Of a stretch of 64,000 nucleotides of DNA, positions 17,689-26,114 are shown in pieces. The notes beneath the pieces are model-generated. The model saw only the letters and a list, made by a program, of their open reading frames with translations. It was not told the origin of the DNA and made no database searches. Source of the DNA: Salinigranum salinum (GTDB taxonomy: Archaea > Halobacteriota > Halobacteria > Halobacteriales > Haloferacaceae); assembly GCF_009176545.1 (NCBI RefSeq), contig NZ_VTOJ01000001.1, forward strand, positions 2,046,001-2,110,000, in the 5' to 3' direction. Numbering within the stretch: the stretch's first letter is position 1; every line of letters starts with the position of its first letter. The position numbers and the translations under genes were made by a program.

Positions 17689-18045
17689 TCAGTGATACAT
17701 AGAGTCCTGCAGCTCGTCCAGTACTTGACCGCCGTGGTCAAACGTCCCTTCAGTCTCGAGCCCTGTTCCGGTGACCTCGACCGTTCCGTTCGCAAGCTCG
17801 TACTCACCGACTGTCATCCGGTTTTCCGTCAGCGTCCCCGTCTTGTCGGTACAAATGATAGTGGCTGAGCCGACCGTCTCGACGGAGGCAAGGTTGGTGA
17901 CGAGCGCGTTGCGATCCGCCATTCGCCACATCTCTCTCGCTAGTACCAGCGTTGCGACGATGGGAAGCCCCTCAGGAACGGTTGCGATAGCCAGTGCGAT
18001 CGCCGTCTCGATCATCAGGAACAGGTCCTGTCCCCTGATCCACCC
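17689..18045 (-). pseudogene. Fragment of a P-type cation-transporting ATPase
   Basis: Minus-strand frame starting around 18045 (GQDLFLMIETAIALAIATVP) includes IATVPEGLPIVAT with the PEGL motif of the fourth helix and ICTDKTGTLTEN with the phosphorylated Asp, then ends at a stop at 17689 after about 110 residues. Full proteins have about 850-900 residues, so the N-terminal third and the whole nucleotide-binding domain are absent. It is fused at about 18045 to a permease fragment in another frame. The remnant is not functional. Confidence 0.85.
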
Positions 18046-18265
18046 CTCCTCCCTCGGGGAAAAACGGATGATAATGCGTACTATCGACGTACGTAATTCC
18101 GTCCGCGACGAACAGAAAGAGGACCGCCACGACGACTGTTACGATGATGGATTGCAGCCGGTCTGTCTGCCTGACGCCAACGATGTTCACGAGAAGCAGA
18201 AATCCTGCGAGGCCGAGCGCGATCGTCGAGAGAATAGATATGACTCGAGAATCGACAACATGGTT
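18040..18265 (-). pseudogene. Fragment of an APC-family permease joined to the ATPase scrap
   Basis: Minus frame from a stop at about 18266 reads STIALGLAGFLLLVNIVGVR, QTDRLQSIIVTVVVAVLFLF and VDSTHYHPFFPEGG. This resembles the mid-section (helices 4-5) of amino-acid permeases of the YfnA group. It runs straight into the ATPase fragment (different frame) at about 18045, so the join is a deletion or recombination scar rather than a gene end. No intact start is visible. Confidence 0.75.
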
Positions 18266-18430
18266 TTATATATTTGATATGTATTCGTTATTGTCATTCA
18301 TACGCCCATTACTGAACTACACTGTCGTTCCGTGAGCTGCGACATGAATTTCGCCGAATCGTCTTCGTCAGTGGAAAGTAACCTACTGTAGGGATTACGT
18401 GCTTCCGTCATACCGCTCCGTTCGCACCGA

Positions 18431-18889
18431 CTAATTCGATGCCCCAGCCTCTTGTTTCCCTGTAACTTCATCGGGGGTAAGTCGGAAGAATCGGAAATCC
18501 AATGTAAGTGGATGACTGTCGTACACGTCCACGAACGGGATGGTTATTCGCTCCATCGCCTCGGCGACAGATGGATCGAGTGCCGATTTCGTAATTTCTT
18601 CCAGTCTCCCCGTGGCGATGACGCTTCGCCAGCCACTGTCCGTCTGGTCGTGCGTGACGAACGAGATTACTCTATCTTCGTCTACGATATCTGCCTTCCC
18701 AGCGTCGTCGGGCCCAACGGCGAACCGAAAGTAGAAATTCCCGGTCTCTGCGTCATAACCGTACGACACCGGACGGGAATACGGCGGGTCATCGCCCGGA
18801 GTATCGAACGAGATTATGCCCGTTCCACCGCGGCCCAAAAATTCGCTCCGTTCGTCCTCGCTCATCCGTACCGAGCGGACGTCTGCCAT
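18431..18889 (-). CDS. Pyridoxamine 5'-phosphate oxidase-like (NimA-type) flavoprotein
   Basis: A 152-residue split-barrel FMN-binding-family protein starting at ATG 18889 (MADVRSVRMSEDERSEFLGR). Motifs include GGTGIISFD, PPYSRPVSYGYD, and NFYFRFAVGPDDAGK with a lysine after the phosphate-binding strand. The group includes 5-nitroimidazole reductases and other F420- or FMN-linked oxidoreductases; the substrate is unknown. The start overlaps the antisense ATG at 18888 of a decayed gene, and this gene is intact. Confidence 0.8.
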   Translation of the reverse strand: MADVRSVRMSEDERSEFLGRGGTGIISFDTPGDDPPYSRPVSYGYDAETGNFYFRFAVGPDDAGKADIVDEDRVISFVTHDQTDSGWRSVIATGRLEEITKSALDPSVAEAMERITIPFVDVYDSHPLTLDFRFFRLTPDEVTGKQEAGASN

Positions 18890-19214
18890 GCGAGCACTTC
18901 GAGACGGGAGGTCAAAAATTGTGGCTCTTCACTGTACTGCGAACCCCGTGTGGCGCGAGCTGATGAGCCACGTCGACGGGCCGCTGGCGATGACTTCAGC
19001 AAACCGCTCGGGGACGGTCGGCGAGGGGACCCTTATCGATCTCGAGACGGCGCGAGCGCACGTCGGTGACCGGGTCGACATCATTCTCGCCGTCGACCCG
19101 CCCGAGGGGGCGACCCAGGCCACGACGATCGTCGACATAGCGAACGGCCCGCGTGTGTACCGTGAGGGCGACCTCACCGCCGCCGATCTGAACGCCGCCG
19201 TCGATGTCCTCTGA
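18888..19214 (+). pseudogene. C-terminal remnant of Sua5/YrdC threonylcarbamoyl-AMP synthase
   Basis: From ATG 18888 the frame gives about 108 residues with WRELMSHVDGPLAMTSANRS, VDPPEGATQATTIVDI and PRVYREG. GPLAMTSANRSG is the signature end of the YrdC fold, which makes the threonylcarbamoyl-AMP used for tRNA t6A37. The whole N-terminal substrate-binding part is missing, and the ATG overlaps the opposite gene's start, so this is a truncated copy, not the sole essential gene. Confidence 0.75.
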
Positions 19215-19272
19215 AGCGGCCGTTCACGAGCCACCGACGGAGCGTCCGGTGGGAGACGAGCGAGCCGAGCGC

Positions 19273-20112
19273 TCACTGACGGAACGACACTGGAACGATG
19301 TCCTCCCCGGCCGTGTAGTAGGCATCGGTGAGCTCTGACTGATCGGCGTACGATTGCCGGGGGATCGTTCGACACCGCACCGGGACGGACAGTGGTGACG
19401 TCTCGAAGGGGTACGGGTCGATTCGGACGGTGGTATCGTCGACCGGATCGAGTGTGAGTTCCACGTCGGCGTCCGGTCCGGAGGGGACGGGCGTGATCGA
19501 CTCGGCCGTCAACTCCTCGTTGAGACAACAGTACAGCGAAAGGCGATCCCACGCCTGTAGGAGTTTGTACTGTTGCCAGAGGGCAACCGGTTCCCGGTCA
19601 AGCTGCCCGGTTTCGTGTACCGTGCGTAGTGAACGGGCGGTCGACTCCCCGACGTGATCGCCGTACTGTTCGGAGTCGCGCATCTCAGCGACGAGCTGTC
19701 GCTGGCGTCGTTCCTCGTCGGCGACAAAGTCCGCGTATTCGTCGGTGAACGAGGGGAGTTCCGGTTGCGTCCCGTAGCGCTGGCGCCGGACACCGGCACC
19801 GTGCATCGACACCAGTAGCCCGGCGTACCGGTCGATCGAGACTGCGTTGTCGATCCCGCGGTCGTAGAAGGTCGTCCACTCGGATTTGGCCACCCCGAGC
19901 AGATTGACCGGTTCGCCGTCACGGAGTTCTGGAGCGAGATCCCACTCCCACCAGCCGTTGTCGTGCGTGTAGGCGGCGGTGATGGTAGGCACACGGGGAG
20001 GTGGTACGTCGAACGTGTCGTTACCCCAGTGGTCGGCGATCCGCCCGACCTGGTTGGCGTGTTCGGTCTGGCCGATGATCCGATACTGATCCGCGTCGGC
20101 GACGATGAGCAT
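19273..20112 (-). CDS. DUF3891 family protein
   Basis: A 279-residue acidic cytoplasmic protein starting at ATG 20112 (MLIVADADQYRIIGQTEHAN). Conserved features include QTEHANQVGRIADHWG, AAYTHDNGWWEWD and LLVSMHGAGV with many Trp/His residues; this is the DUF3891 family. The HDN and histidine patterns suggest metal binding (HD-like fold), but the reaction is not known. Gene is single; its 3' end faces the YrdC remnant. Confidence 0.85.
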   Translation of the reverse strand: MLIVADADQYRIIGQTEHANQVGRIADHWGNDTFDVPPPRVPTITAAYTHDNGWWEWDLAPELRDGEPVNLLGVAKSEWTTFYDRGIDNAVSIDRYAGLLVSMHGAGVRRQRYGTQPELPSFTDEYADFVADEERRQRQLVAEMRDSEQYGDHVGESTARSLRTVHETGQLDREPVALWQQYKLLQAWDRLSLYCCLNEELTAESITPVPSGPDADVELTLDPVDDTTVRIDPYPFETSPLSVPVRCRTIPRQSYADQSELTDAYYTAGEDIVPVSFRQ

Positions 20113-20328
20113 ACGTATGCACCGTCTCTGGCGGACCAAAAACCTACATCGCTCAGACGTCTCCTGTTGAGGTCAGGCCGGCCGCCTCTCTCGGATGTGG
20201 CCGCCGGCACAATTAATCCGAAAGTCAGTGATTGCGGTCGTATGCGTGCGATTCAATAACAGTAAGCACGCTCGGTCCTCCTGTCTCGTGACGACGAGGT
20301 CGCTCGCCCGGAGCCGGGGTGTACCGAC

Positions 20329-20535
20329 ATGCCTGTCGAGACCGGGGCAGCGAGTGTCAATCCGGTCGATGTGAGCTTCCGTGAGGGAGCGTACCCGACG
20401 GATCTGCCGGCAACAGCGGGCCTCGACGTCGCCGGCGTCGTAATCGTAGCTGTTGCCCACCGAACCGACAGTGTTCTGCTCGCGATGGTTGCCGGTGTCG
20501 GCGTGTTGCTGACCGTCCGCCGCGCCCCGCTCTGA
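20329..20535 (+). pseudogene. Short alcohol-dehydrogenase scrap joined to an AzlD-like tail
   Basis: In 68 residues the first half (VETGAASVNPVDVSFREGAY then ATAGLDVAGVV) matches the start of quinone oxidoreductase/MDR proteins, and the second half (TDSVLLAMVAGVGVLLTVRR) resembles the last helix of AzlD branched-chain amino-acid export proteins. Neither is complete. The ORF looks like a recombination scar with two unrelated ends. Confidence 0.5.
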
Positions 20536-20667
20536 ACGGGGGCTTCCTGTACCAGATGGGCCTCGATAAACCTGCTACGAAACGGCGTGCCTGAACCATT
20601 TCACTCCCCATGTCCTACGATACAATCGAACAATCATGCCTGACACATCACTCGAAGGGAGCCACAC

Positions 20668-21798
20668 ATGAGCAACGACCTTCACCTCGGTCTGGAAGGG
20701 ATCGCCGTCGCGGAGACACGACTCAGCCACATCGACGGCGAGACAGGGACGCTCCTGATCGGCGGGTACCCGGTCGAGGAGCTCGCGAACGAGGCAACGT
20801 ACGAGGAGAGCGTCTATCTACTGTTGCACGGCCACGCGCCTACCGCATCGGAACTCGAGGACTTCCGCGAGACCCTGGCCACCCATCGCGAGCTGACCGA
20901 CGAGGTGCACGCACTGCTTCGAGCGGCTGCCGCCGCGGACCTGCCCGCGATGGACGCCCTTCGGATGGGTGTGGCGGCGGCGAATCTGGGTGTCGACCTC
21001 GACGGTCCCCACGCCGAAGCCTGCCGAGTCATCGCCTGCTTCCCGACTATCGTCGCCGCGTACTGGCGCTACCGACAGGGCGAGGACCCCGTTGCGCCGC
21101 GAGGAGACCTGCGTCACGCCGCGAACTACCTGTACATGCTGACCGGCGAGAAACCAACCGACGCCGCCGTCCGGGGACTGGAGACGTACCTCAACACCGT
21201 CGTCGACCACGGCCTGAACGCCTCGACGTTCAGCGCCCGCGTCGTGGTGTCGACGGAATCGGATCTCGTTTCCGCCGCGACGGCAGCCGTCGGCACACTG
21301 AAAGGGCCACTTCACGGCGGCGCCCCGGGTCCGGTACTGGAGATGCTCCGCGAGGTTCACGCCTCGGGCGACCCGGAGCAATACGTCCGTGAGGCGCTCG
21401 ACGCTGGCGAACGGTTGATGGGATTCGGGCACCGCGTCTACCGCGTCCGCGACCCCCGCGCGGCGGTGTTGGAGACCGCCGCCGAACGGTTCTTCGAGGC
21501 CGGCGGCGACGCCGCGTTTTTCGAGACGGCCCGTCGGTTCGAGGACGTCGCCACCGAACTGCTCGCCGAAGACAAGCCCGACCGCCGGCTGGAAACCAAC
21601 GTGGAGTTCTACACCGCGATGCTGCTCGACGGCGTCGGCGTCCCGAAGGAACTGTTCACGGTCACCTTCGCGGTCTCACGCGTCGGTGGCTGGCTGGCCC
21701 ACGCGCTTGAGCAGCGAGCCGACAACCGACTTATCCGACCTATCTCCCGCTACGTCGGCGATGAACGGCGCTTGTGGCCACCACTCGACGAGCGATAG
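20668..21798 (+). CDS. Citrate synthase-family protein (paralogue, Glu for catalytic Asp)
   Basis: A 376-residue dimer-type citrate synthase, starting at ATG 20668 behind a GGAG-type ribosome site in the leader. Motifs: VDHGLNASTFSARVVVS, GPLHGGAPGPV and GFGHRVYRVRDPRA with the two catalytic histidines, and a C-terminal ALEQRADNRLIRPISRYVG. The canonical third catalytic residue is the Asp in NVDFY; here it is Glu313 (NVEFYTAML). Because of this change it may be a citrate/2-methylcitrate-type paralogue rather than the housekeeping enzyme. It joins oxaloacetate with an acyl-CoA in central metabolism. Transcribed alone. Confidence 0.85.
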   Translation: MSNDLHLGLEGIAVAETRLSHIDGETGTLLIGGYPVEELANEATYEESVYLLLHGHAPTASELEDFRETLATHRELTDEVHALLRAAAAADLPAMDALRMGVAAANLGVDLDGPHAEACRVIACFPTIVAAYWRYRQGEDPVAPRGDLRHAANYLYMLTGEKPTDAAVRGLETYLNTVVDHGLNASTFSARVVVSTESDLVSAATAAVGTLKGPLHGGAPGPVLEMLREVHASGDPEQYVREALDAGERLMGFGHRVYRVRDPRAAVLETAAERFFEAGGDAAFFETARRFEDVATELLAEDKPDRRLETNVEFYTAMLLDGVGVPKELFTVTFAVSRVGGWLAHALEQRADNRLIRPISRYVGDERRLWPPLDER

Positions 21799-21880
21799 GC
21801 ATCCCTGATTCCGGACGGGTTTCTCCAAACCCCGCCTTTCGTCCGACCGTTCACGGTCCGGTTTCGCTCTGAAAACCTGA

Positions 21881-21910
21881 TTTATAGTAGAATATCTGAA
21901 ATATTTCAGA
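21881..21910 (+). promoter_or_regulatory. TATA-like box with perfect 16-base palindrome
   Basis: TTTATAG at 21881-21887 is followed by TCTGAAATATTTCAGA at 21895-21910, which is its own reverse complement. The palindrome covers the expected start site (about 20-27 bases from the box) of the small membrane protein gene at 21986, so it is a candidate operator. Confidence 0.5.
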
Positions 21911-21985
21911 CGCAAACTCGTCCTTCTTCTCAGAACGAGGCCATCAGACGATAGGCGATTCTTGGCGGTCGAAAGCATCCACTGG

Positions 21986-22237
21986 ATGACCGGATCCCGG
22001 AAAGTGATCGGAGAACGTCGCTCCTATAGACGACGGACAGAGGAAACGTCCGTCTTGCAGTGGCTGACGGTTGGAATAACTCTCGTGGCACTGGTCGGAA
22101 TACCTCTTGGCATCCTCGGAGTGGGGACGTCCGGTTTGCACTCTCCGTTCCCAACTACTATGCTCGCCTTGTTCGCGATGCTCCAAGCTCTCTTCCTTGG
22201 ACTGGGATCACTGCTCGTTATGGTCGGCAGCACGTGA
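21986..22237 (+). CDS. Small two-helix membrane protein of unknown function
   Basis: An 83-residue protein from ATG 21986 with a basic N terminus and two hydrophobic helices (about residues 24-45 and 54-76: TVGITLVALVGIPLGIL and FAMLQALFLGLGSLLVMV). Typical of short haloarchaeal membrane proteins; no family recognised. Its upstream palindrome suggests repressor control. Confidence 0.55.
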   Translation: MTGSRKVIGERRSYRRRTEETSVLQWLTVGITLVALVGIPLGILGVGTSGLHSPFPTTMLALFAMLQALFLGLGSLLVMVGST

Positions 22238-22584
22238 CCGATCGAGGACAAGCAAGGGTCACACTATCGGTTCACACCACGGATTGGCTCCGATACGCAG
22301 CAAAAGTATTTGTAGATTCACATTACCTCGCGTCTCTCTGGTTGAGTGTATATTTTAGGGGTCAGATCGCCTCTAGTGCTCTATTCCAGCGCCAGCAACG
22401 GAGATAAGCATTCCAGTTTACCACGCGAAACCTGGTATCGTCTACTTTGCCTGAAATATAATTCCCGCGAGGCTGTATTCTTTCTCGTGCCGATGTCATC
22501 GAACGACATCCGATACGCGACGGTCGGACACGTGCGGACGAACAATCACCCGTCCATCCTCGGTTCGACGGGAGGTGATGCCTG
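22238..22584. other. Intergenic region with a minor ORF
   Basis: About 350 bases with no recognised gene. A 30-codon open frame (ATG 22494 to TGA 22583-22585) ends overlapping the DoxX start; it could be a leader peptide but has no similarity I can name. Confidence 0.35.
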
Positions 22585-23001
22585 ATGGTGTTCTCCTCAA
22601 CGCTGTCCGAGACGGCGTTCCTGCTCAGTCGAGTGCTATTTGCATTCGTCATCGGCTACCTCGCGCTGGGAAATCTGCTCGACCTCGAATCGGCAGTCGG
22701 GTACGCACAGAGCAAGGGTGCGCCGCTCGCGTCGGTTAGCGTTCCGCTGGGAAGTTTCGGACTGATCGTCGGCGCGCTCGGGGTCCTCACCGGCGTCTAT
22801 CCCGCACCCGGGACGCTGGCGGTGATCGCCTTCCTCCTCCCGATCACGGTCATCATGCACGACTTCTGGACTATGGAGGGCCAGGCCAGACAGAACGAAC
22901 AGATCCACTTCCTGAAGAACGTCGGCCTGATCGGGACCGCGCTGGTCTTCCTCGCTCTCTCGACGGTTACATGGCCGCTGGCAGTCGGTGTGGGGCTCTG
23001 A
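22585..23001 (+). CDS. DoxX family membrane protein
   Basis: A 138-residue protein with four transmembrane helices, matching DoxX: helix pattern, GYLALGNLLDLESAVGYAQSKG, and HFLKNVGLIGTALVF in the last pair. DoxX proteins are linked to quinone redox or membrane stress; this copy lies six bases upstream of the MFS gene and may be cotranscribed. A 30-codon upstream ORF overlaps its ATG. Confidence 0.88.
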   Translation: MVFSSTLSETAFLLSRVLFAFVIGYLALGNLLDLESAVGYAQSKGAPLASVSVPLGSFGLIVGALGVLTGVYPAPGTLAVIAFLLPITVIMHDFWTMEGQARQNEQIHFLKNVGLIGTALVFLALSTVTWPLAVGVGL

Positions 23002-23007
23002 TACTCG

Positions 23008-24120
23008 ATGGGAGCAACCGAGACATCGACGAGTTTCGAGACGAACGTCGGTGTTCCATGGCGCTCGCCGGTACTGGTCGCCATCCTCGCGGCCACGCTG
23101 ATGACCCCGATGGACGTCCCACTGATCAGCCCGGTCCTCCCGGAGATCGGGATCTTGTTCGGTGTTTCTGCGTCGCGGGCCGGGCTGTTCATCACGCTGT
23201 ACGCCCTCCCGGGTATCTTGCTGGCACCGTTCATCGGTGCACTCGCCGATCGCATCGGCCGACGATACGTCCTCTCGGGGTGTCTCGTCGTCTTCGGCCT
23301 TGCTGGAACGGCAATCGCGTTCACGAGCGACTTCGCCGTGGCGGTTGGCCTGCGTGTCGTCCAGGGATTCGCCGCGGGGAGCATCCTCTCCGCGCTGGCG
23401 ATGACCGTCGTCGGCGATCGGTACGAGGGTGCCCAGCACGATTCGGTGATGGGTGTCACCTCGGCGATGCTCTCGCTGGGTACAGCTCTCTACCCTGTGA
23501 TCGGCGGCTACCTCGCTGCACGTGCCTGGAACGCACCGTTCCTGATGTACGCCCTCGCGCTGCCGGTCGCAGGACTGGTCTTCCTCACGTTAGATGATCA
23601 CGACTCGTCGTCCGCCGCGAGCGACCGTGGCTACGTGCGGGAGGCAGTGCGGACCGTCCCGACCGGTCGGGCAGTCGCTCTCTACGGAATCATGTTCGTC
23701 TCGTTCACCCTCCTGTTCGGCGGACTGTACACGGTCCCCCCGTTCTACCTCACCGAGACGTTCGGCTTCACGGCCACTACCGTCGGACTCGTAACCAGCA
23801 CTGTTCTGCTCGTGACGGGGATCGTCTCGACGCAGAACGGAAAGTTAGCCGTGCGTGCGTCGACGACTACCCTGCTCGCAATAGGCTTCGCCTGCTACGC
23901 TGTTGGCCTCCTCGGTGTTGCTCTCGCAAACGCGCTTCCGCTCCTCGTCGGCAGCCTGCTCGTGTTCGGCGTCGGGAGTGGGCTGATCACGCCCACACTG
24001 TTCGCAGGCGTCAGCGCGCTCGCGCCCGACCATGTCCGCGCCGGGGTGATGAGCCTCCAGACGACGACGATCTCAGACGGTAACAACGCAGTCCGATTCC
24101 TGTTCTTTGTTCCAGGGTAA
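23008..24120 (+). CDS. MFS transporter, C terminus altered
   Basis: A 370-residue major facilitator with about 11 helices and an N-terminal 12-TM start. Motif A (GALADRIGRRYVLSG, about 76-90) is present. The end is unusual: after GVMSLQTTTI the sequence becomes SDGNNAVRFLFFVPG and stops, instead of the final helix expected after this conserved motif, so about 30 residues are lost or replaced. It may be a drug-exporter type pump that is now non-functional. Downstream sequence is AT-rich. Confidence 0.75.
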   Translation: MGATETSTSFETNVGVPWRSPVLVAILAATLMTPMDVPLISPVLPEIGILFGVSASRAGLFITLYALPGILLAPFIGALADRIGRRYVLSGCLVVFGLAGTAIAFTSDFAVAVGLRVVQGFAAGSILSALAMTVVGDRYEGAQHDSVMGVTSAMLSLGTALYPVIGGYLAARAWNAPFLMYALALPVAGLVFLTLDDHDSSSAASDRGYVREAVRTVPTGRAVALYGIMFVSFTLLFGGLYTVPPFYLTETFGFTATTVGLVTSTVLLVTGIVSTQNGKLAVRASTTTLLAIGFACYAVGLLGVALANALPLLVGSLLVFGVGSGLITPTLFAGVSALAPDHVRAGVMSLQTTTISDGNNAVRFLFFVPG

Positions 24121-24374
24121 ACAGCCGGTCTCAGACGTCACGTTTCTTGTTGACGACGTCCACTACCCGAAACTGTTTGATCGATTGGGCCTCTGACCTC
24201 GAGTGTATCACTACGGAACTCAAAAACACTATGAAATATATTTTATACGATAGGATGGCAAACATATAATTTGAAGTATAATTTCAAACGATGACTCGTC
24301 GAGGCCTCGAGCGACTTCGGCTTCGAGGTCGTCGGCCTCGTCGTTGGTGAGGAAGCCCACGGCTTGAGCCGTCC

Positions 24375-25184
24375 TCAGAGCCCGAGATGTGTACGGAGTC
24401 GAGAGACGAGTCCACCCTGCAGGTCGAACACCCGTTCCATCTCTTCATCAGAGAGCTCGAAGTCGAAGATGTCGACATTCTCCTCGATATGTGCTGGACT
24501 CGATGCCTTGGGAACCGCGGCGACCATCTCCTGCTGAAGCAGCCATCGAATGGCGACCTGCGCGGCCGTCTTCTCGTACGTAGCTCCGATCGCTTCGAGC
24601 GTCTCGTTCCCGACAACGCGTCCCTTGCCCAGAGGGCTGTACGCGGTCAGAATCACTCCGTTCCCGATGCAAAACTCGAGGAGGTCTGACTGGCTCTTGA
24701 ACGGGTGGTACTCGACCTGGTTCGTCAGGATCGGGGTGTCCGAGGCAGCCATCGCCTGTCGAAGCTGCTCGACGGAGAAGTTGCTGACGCCGATGTGGCC
24801 GACGGTGCCCGTCTCCTGGAGTTCGTTCATCGCGTTGATCGACTCTTCGATCGGTACGCTGCGACTCGGTGCGTGGATGAGTAAGAGGTCGATCTCGGTG
24901 CCCAACCGCTGTGCACTCTCCTCGACTGAACGCAGGACGTCGTCGTGGGCCAGGTTCTTGCGGAGGATCTTCGTGACGAGAAAGACGTCCTCTCGCGGCA
25001 CGTCTGACTCAGCAATCGCGCGTCCGACCGACTCCTCGTTGTTGTACATCTGTGCCGTATCGACGTGTCGATAGCCGACCTCGAGGGCGTGTTCGACGGC
25101 GGTTCGGCAGGTCTCACCTTTCATCGGCCACGTCCCGAAGCCGAGCGCCGGGACGTCCACCCCTGCGGCGGTGACGTGTTCCAT
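24375..25184 (-). CDS. Aldo/keto reductase
   Basis: A 269-residue NADPH-dependent aldo/keto reductase (AKR) starting at ATG 25184 (MEHVTAAGVDVPALGFGTWP). The tetrad is visible: DTAQMYNNEESVG (Asp, Tyr), VTKI (Lys) and LIHAPS (His); the C-terminal region has VPKASSPAHIEENVDIF for cofactor binding. The family reduces aldehydes such as 2,5-diketogluconate or methylglyoxal; substrate not known. Single gene, flanked by spacer on both sides. Confidence 0.92.
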   Translation of the reverse strand: MEHVTAAGVDVPALGFGTWPMKGETCRTAVEHALEVGYRHVDTAQMYNNEESVGRAIAESDVPREDVFLVTKILRKNLAHDDVLRSVEESAQRLGTEIDLLLIHAPSRSVPIEESINAMNELQETGTVGHIGVSNFSVEQLRQAMAASDTPILTNQVEYHPFKSQSDLLEFCIGNGVILTAYSPLGKGRVVGNETLEAIGATYEKTAAQVAIRWLLQQEMVAAVPKASSPAHIEENVDIFDFELSDEEMERVFDLQGGLVSRLRTHLGL

Positions 25185-25585
25185 ATGCAACACCAATGGC
25201 CTGGTGCAAGAAGAGAGTATGCAGGCGACTGGTGCTGGTCGGTGAGTTCGATCGTTAGGTTTGGATTCGGGTATCATATCCGCCGCGCGGGCGTGTGGTC
25301 ATAGCTCACGAAGCTCGGGAGCCGGATCCGAGAGATCCTCATCATCGACGTCGCGACGAGACGTCCACCTTGCGGTCCCCTCGGCGTTCGAGTTCGCGTA
25401 GCCCCCGTTGTTCGCGTCGATCTCATGCTCTTCGACGAGCACATCCTGGGGGAATGTCGACGAGACTACCCGTCCGTCCGTGATGATCGCGCCGTGGTCG
25501 TCCTGCTTCAACCCCACAAGGGTTCGTCTGAAACTATTCTTATCTACGAGATATTCATTTTTGAAGTCATAAGGGCCAGGGGCCG
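25185..25585. other. Intergenic region with an unassigned ORF
   Basis: No family recognised. A 72-residue minus-strand frame (25299-25517, GLKQDDHGAIITDGRVVSS) could be a small gene or remnant but has nothing that identifies it. A TTATGTAAC hairpin begins at 25592. Confidence 0.35.
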
Positions 25586-25591
25586 ATTGAT

Positions 25592-25634
25592 CTTATGTAA
25601 CAAAGAGTGTCTCGACGCGCGAAAGTTACATAAG
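25592..25634. repeat. Hairpin 1 of DUF6788 cassette
   Basis: Inverted repeat CTTATGTAAC (25592-25601) and GTTACATAAG (25625-25634), 10-base arms, 23-base loop. It lies just downstream of the DUF6788 stop at 25639 and repeats the pattern of hairpin 2 upstream of that gene's start. Confidence 0.7.
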
Positions 25635-25638
25635 CCAG

Positions 25639-25965
25639 TCACGGTTTGCCGACGTACTTCGATGTGAGTTTCCCGTCCTTGCGGTAGTAACGGTAGAGGT
25701 ACGGCCCGTGGCCCTGGCCGTCGTTGCAGGTGCAGTCGGCACCGCACTTCACGCGCTCCTTGACTAGCGTCCCTTTGCCCTCATCGTCCTCGTCAACAGG
25801 TTCGGCATCGTCGGGGAGATCGGCTTCGTCGACGGGCTGGCTCCGGTGCTCCATCAACCGATCAACGTATGCACGGACGTCCTTGAGCGTCTCGGTGTCC
25901 TGCTTTGGAAGCCCTTCAGCGAGATACTTTGGGAGCGAATCAGGCGGGGGCGGCGTATCGGTCAT
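25639..25965 (-). CDS. DUF6788 family protein
   Basis: A 108-residue protein starting at ATG 25965 (MTDTPPPPDSLPKYLAEGLP). The C-terminal part, KCGADCTCNDGQGHGPYLYR followed by KDGKLTSKYVGKP, contains a zinc-ribbon like Cys cluster (CGADCTC) and the GHGPY motif of DUF6788, a family frequent in haloarchaeal mobile regions. Function unknown; the basic end and cysteines suggest nucleic acid contact. Hairpins of TTATGTAAC bracket the gene on both sides, so it may be part of a mobile or autoregulated cassette. Confidence 0.72.
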   Translation of the reverse strand: MTDTPPPPDSLPKYLAEGLPKQDTETLKDVRAYVDRLMEHRSQPVDEADLPDDAEPVDEDDEGKGTLVKERVKCGADCTCNDGQGHGPYLYRYYRKDGKLTSKYVGKP

Positions 25966-25973
25966 TGATCTTG

Positions 25974-26023
25974 CCTTATGTAACACAAAGTTCCCCCCCC
26001 TTCACATAGACTTTTACATAAGG
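25974..26023. repeat. Hairpin 2 of DUF6788 cassette
   Basis: Inverted repeat CCTTATGTAA (25974-25983) and TTACATAAGG (26014-26023), 10-base arms with a 30-base loop that includes a run of C. It sits immediately upstream of the DUF6788 start, so it may also be an operator. Confidence 0.7.
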
Positions 26024-26114
26024 TAGAGAAGACTGATTCACGCAAGTGTCTTCGTCGGATGACAAGAGTCTCTTGCAACACTGGCAGAAACCTCGAGAGT
26101 CCGACCGTGGCAGC

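Noticed and set aside
24284..24374. C-terminal fragment on the minus strand (GFLTNDEADDLEAEVARGLD)
   Set aside because: Has some coding character but is too short to identify and follows directly behind the aldo/keto reductase stop.
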